The position numbers and the translations under genes were made by a program. Source: Gymnopilus junonius (lineage: Eukaryota; Basidiomycota; Agaricomycetes; Agaricales; Galerinaceae). From it: 15,641 nt of DNA. Under the pieces are notes generated by a model. It saw only the letters and a program-made list of their open reading frames with translations, searched no databases and was not told the origin of the DNA. Shown here piece after piece: positions 14,621 to 15,641 of the stretch. The first letter of the stretch is position 1. Each line of letters begins with the position of its first letter. The stretch is taken from NCBI GenBank assembly GCA_015501075.1, contig JADNYJ010000698.1, positions 1-15,641 on the forward strand, read 5' to 3'.

Positions 14621-15641
14621 ATGCCCACCACAACATCCTGTACTACTGCCAACTCCCATGCAGCTGGACAAAATGAATCCCGCACCATCATAATTCAGAA
14701 TGTCAGAGACTACCCTGACCATCCAAACACACAACCTCCATCCAGCCTCAGCACTCTGACTCCCTTATCCTCGGGACCCTCATCAATGAGACAAACCAGT
14801 CCCAACCCATTGCCACCTCCTGCTCCTGGTTCCCCTGGTGGTGAACCCAACCCCGATAATGATGGCGATGATTTTGACCCCCACCACTCCTGATCCACCT
14901 CTGATCATTCTGATCACAACTCCGACCATGACCCCACTCTGAATCTCGCTGAAGCCATGATGCTCATGACCAAAGAGCTCAGGCATCGGATAGCCCTAAG
15001 GTTACCAAGACCAAAGCCCTGAGCCCGACACCTTCAATGGCTCTGACACCCGGAAACTCAATGGTTTTATTTTACAGTGTAACCTTTACTTCCGAAACAA
15101 CCGCGCCTACACCACCGATGAAGACAAGGTTACGTTCGCCCTCTCCTATCTTCGCGGCCTTGGCATGGAATTTTTTGAGCCCGCAATACTGGACTCAACA
15201 ACTATTGAACCATGGATGGACAACTGGCAAGCCTTTATTGGCATGCTGAAGTCCGAATTCAGTCCATTTGATCTGACCTCCGATGCCGCTGTAGCCCTCG
15301 AAAACTTGAAGATGCCTGAGAACCAAAGGATCATCAAGTACAATGTGGAATTCAAGTGCTTGTCTATTCGCTCATGCTGGGACAGCGTCGCTCTCTGACA
15401 CCACTACTACTCCAGTCTGGCGGAATGCATCAAGGACATTATGGCTAGCCATGGCAAGCCACAAACTCTCGAAGACCTTCGAGAGCTCACCCAGGATATC
15501 AACACTCGTTACTGGGAATGTGTCCACGAGAAGCCACGACAGGACAAGAATGTGCAAAGGTCCTCTGACAAACCATCTGATCGTACCTCTGACAAGTCCT
15601 TGACAAACGTTCAAACCACAACCATGGCAATAACAACAACA
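14621..15641 (+). pseudogene. gag: gag of the second gypsy element, decayed and cut by the window end
   Basis: The ATG at 14621 opens a Pro/Ser/Thr-rich N terminus (PNPLPPPAPGSPGGEPNP). An in-frame TGA at 14891-14893 is followed in the same frame by LNLAEAMMLMTKEL. Two small frame changes occur between about 14985 and 15020. The capsid-like domain then reads EPDTFNGSDTRKLNGFILQC, FALSYLRGLGMEFFEPAIL, WQAFIGMLKSEFSPFD and NQRIIKYNVEF, a standard fungal Ty3 Gag pattern. Another TGA (15396-15398) interrupts AL-HHYYSSLAECI, and KPQTLEDLRELTQDINTRYW follows in frame. The Ser/Asp/Lys-rich tail reaches the end of the window. The zinc knuckle and pol would lie beyond. Confidence 0.85.

Larger units (their letters stand above)
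14120..15641 (+). mobile_element. Second Ty3/gypsy retrotransposon, 5' part, nested in the first
   Basis: The minus-strand gag frame is open right up to 14119 and stops being gag-like at TGTTATATACGCG (14120), a TG start typical of an LTR. An LTR-like region and a plus-strand gag follow. The five bases GAACC (14115-14119) are the predicted target duplication; the matching copy would be outside the window. Orientation is opposite to the first element. Confidence 0.75.

Noticed and set aside
1..15641. tRNA or rRNA genes
   Set aside because: No cloverleaf with A and B boxes and no conserved rRNA stretch was noticed on either strand; this was by eye only.

Overview
The window reads as a transposon graveyard in a fungal genome, most likely a mushroom-forming basidiomycete (Agaricomycetes). 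Three things point there: the Ty3/gypsy Gag and Pol proteins are of the type common in that group, the predicted introns are tiny (44-72 bp) with CTAAC-type branch points, and there is long nested repeat DNA. I see no convincing host housekeeping gene, rRNA, tRNA or CRISPR array.

Left part (12-5060): a foldback-like DNA element. Its ends are long inverted repeats, about 95% alike over the first 150 bp by eye. Each arm carries an array of about 32-bp tandem repeats (159-343 and 4636-4914, opposite orientation). A second DNA element (665-4429) sits inside it, bounded by an exact 8-bp target duplication (GAAATAAG) and about 31-33 bp inverted repeats. This inner element has a series of TCCACCC motifs at each end, most followed by or overlapping a different palindrome. 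Its core is GC-rich, with two hairpins at its midpoint and splice-like signals diverging from there on both strands. I found no recognisable transposase, so it is probably non-autonomous, perhaps with a 3' coding remnant at 3950-4204.

Middle and right (about 5061-14119): one large, decayed Ty3/gypsy chromovirus on the minus strand. In coding order it has a long N-terminal Gag extension, a Pro/Gly-rich linker, a capsid-like domain, a CCHC zinc knuckle, retropepsin, reverse transcriptase, RNase H, integrase (HHCC finger, D,D35E core, GPF module) and a C-terminal chromodomain. A separate 246-codon ORF of unknown function follows (5863-5123). The Gag-protease part is one continuous frame broken only by in-frame TGA codons; the Pol part carries more TGAs plus frameshifts. 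All 13 premature in-frame stops I could place are TGA, the pattern expected if CGA arginine codons were lost by deamination of methylated CpG.

Right end (14120-15641): a second Ty3/gypsy element on the plus strand begins abruptly inside the first element's Gag frame. It shows a 5' LTR-like region (TATA box at 14315) and a decayed gag that runs off the window. It has the same TGA-only damage.

Inferred order of events: chromovirus first; then the second gypsy inserted into its gag, and the foldback element arrived next to or inside its 3' part; then the 8-bp-duplication element inserted into the foldback. The far edges of both retrotransposons lie outside the window.
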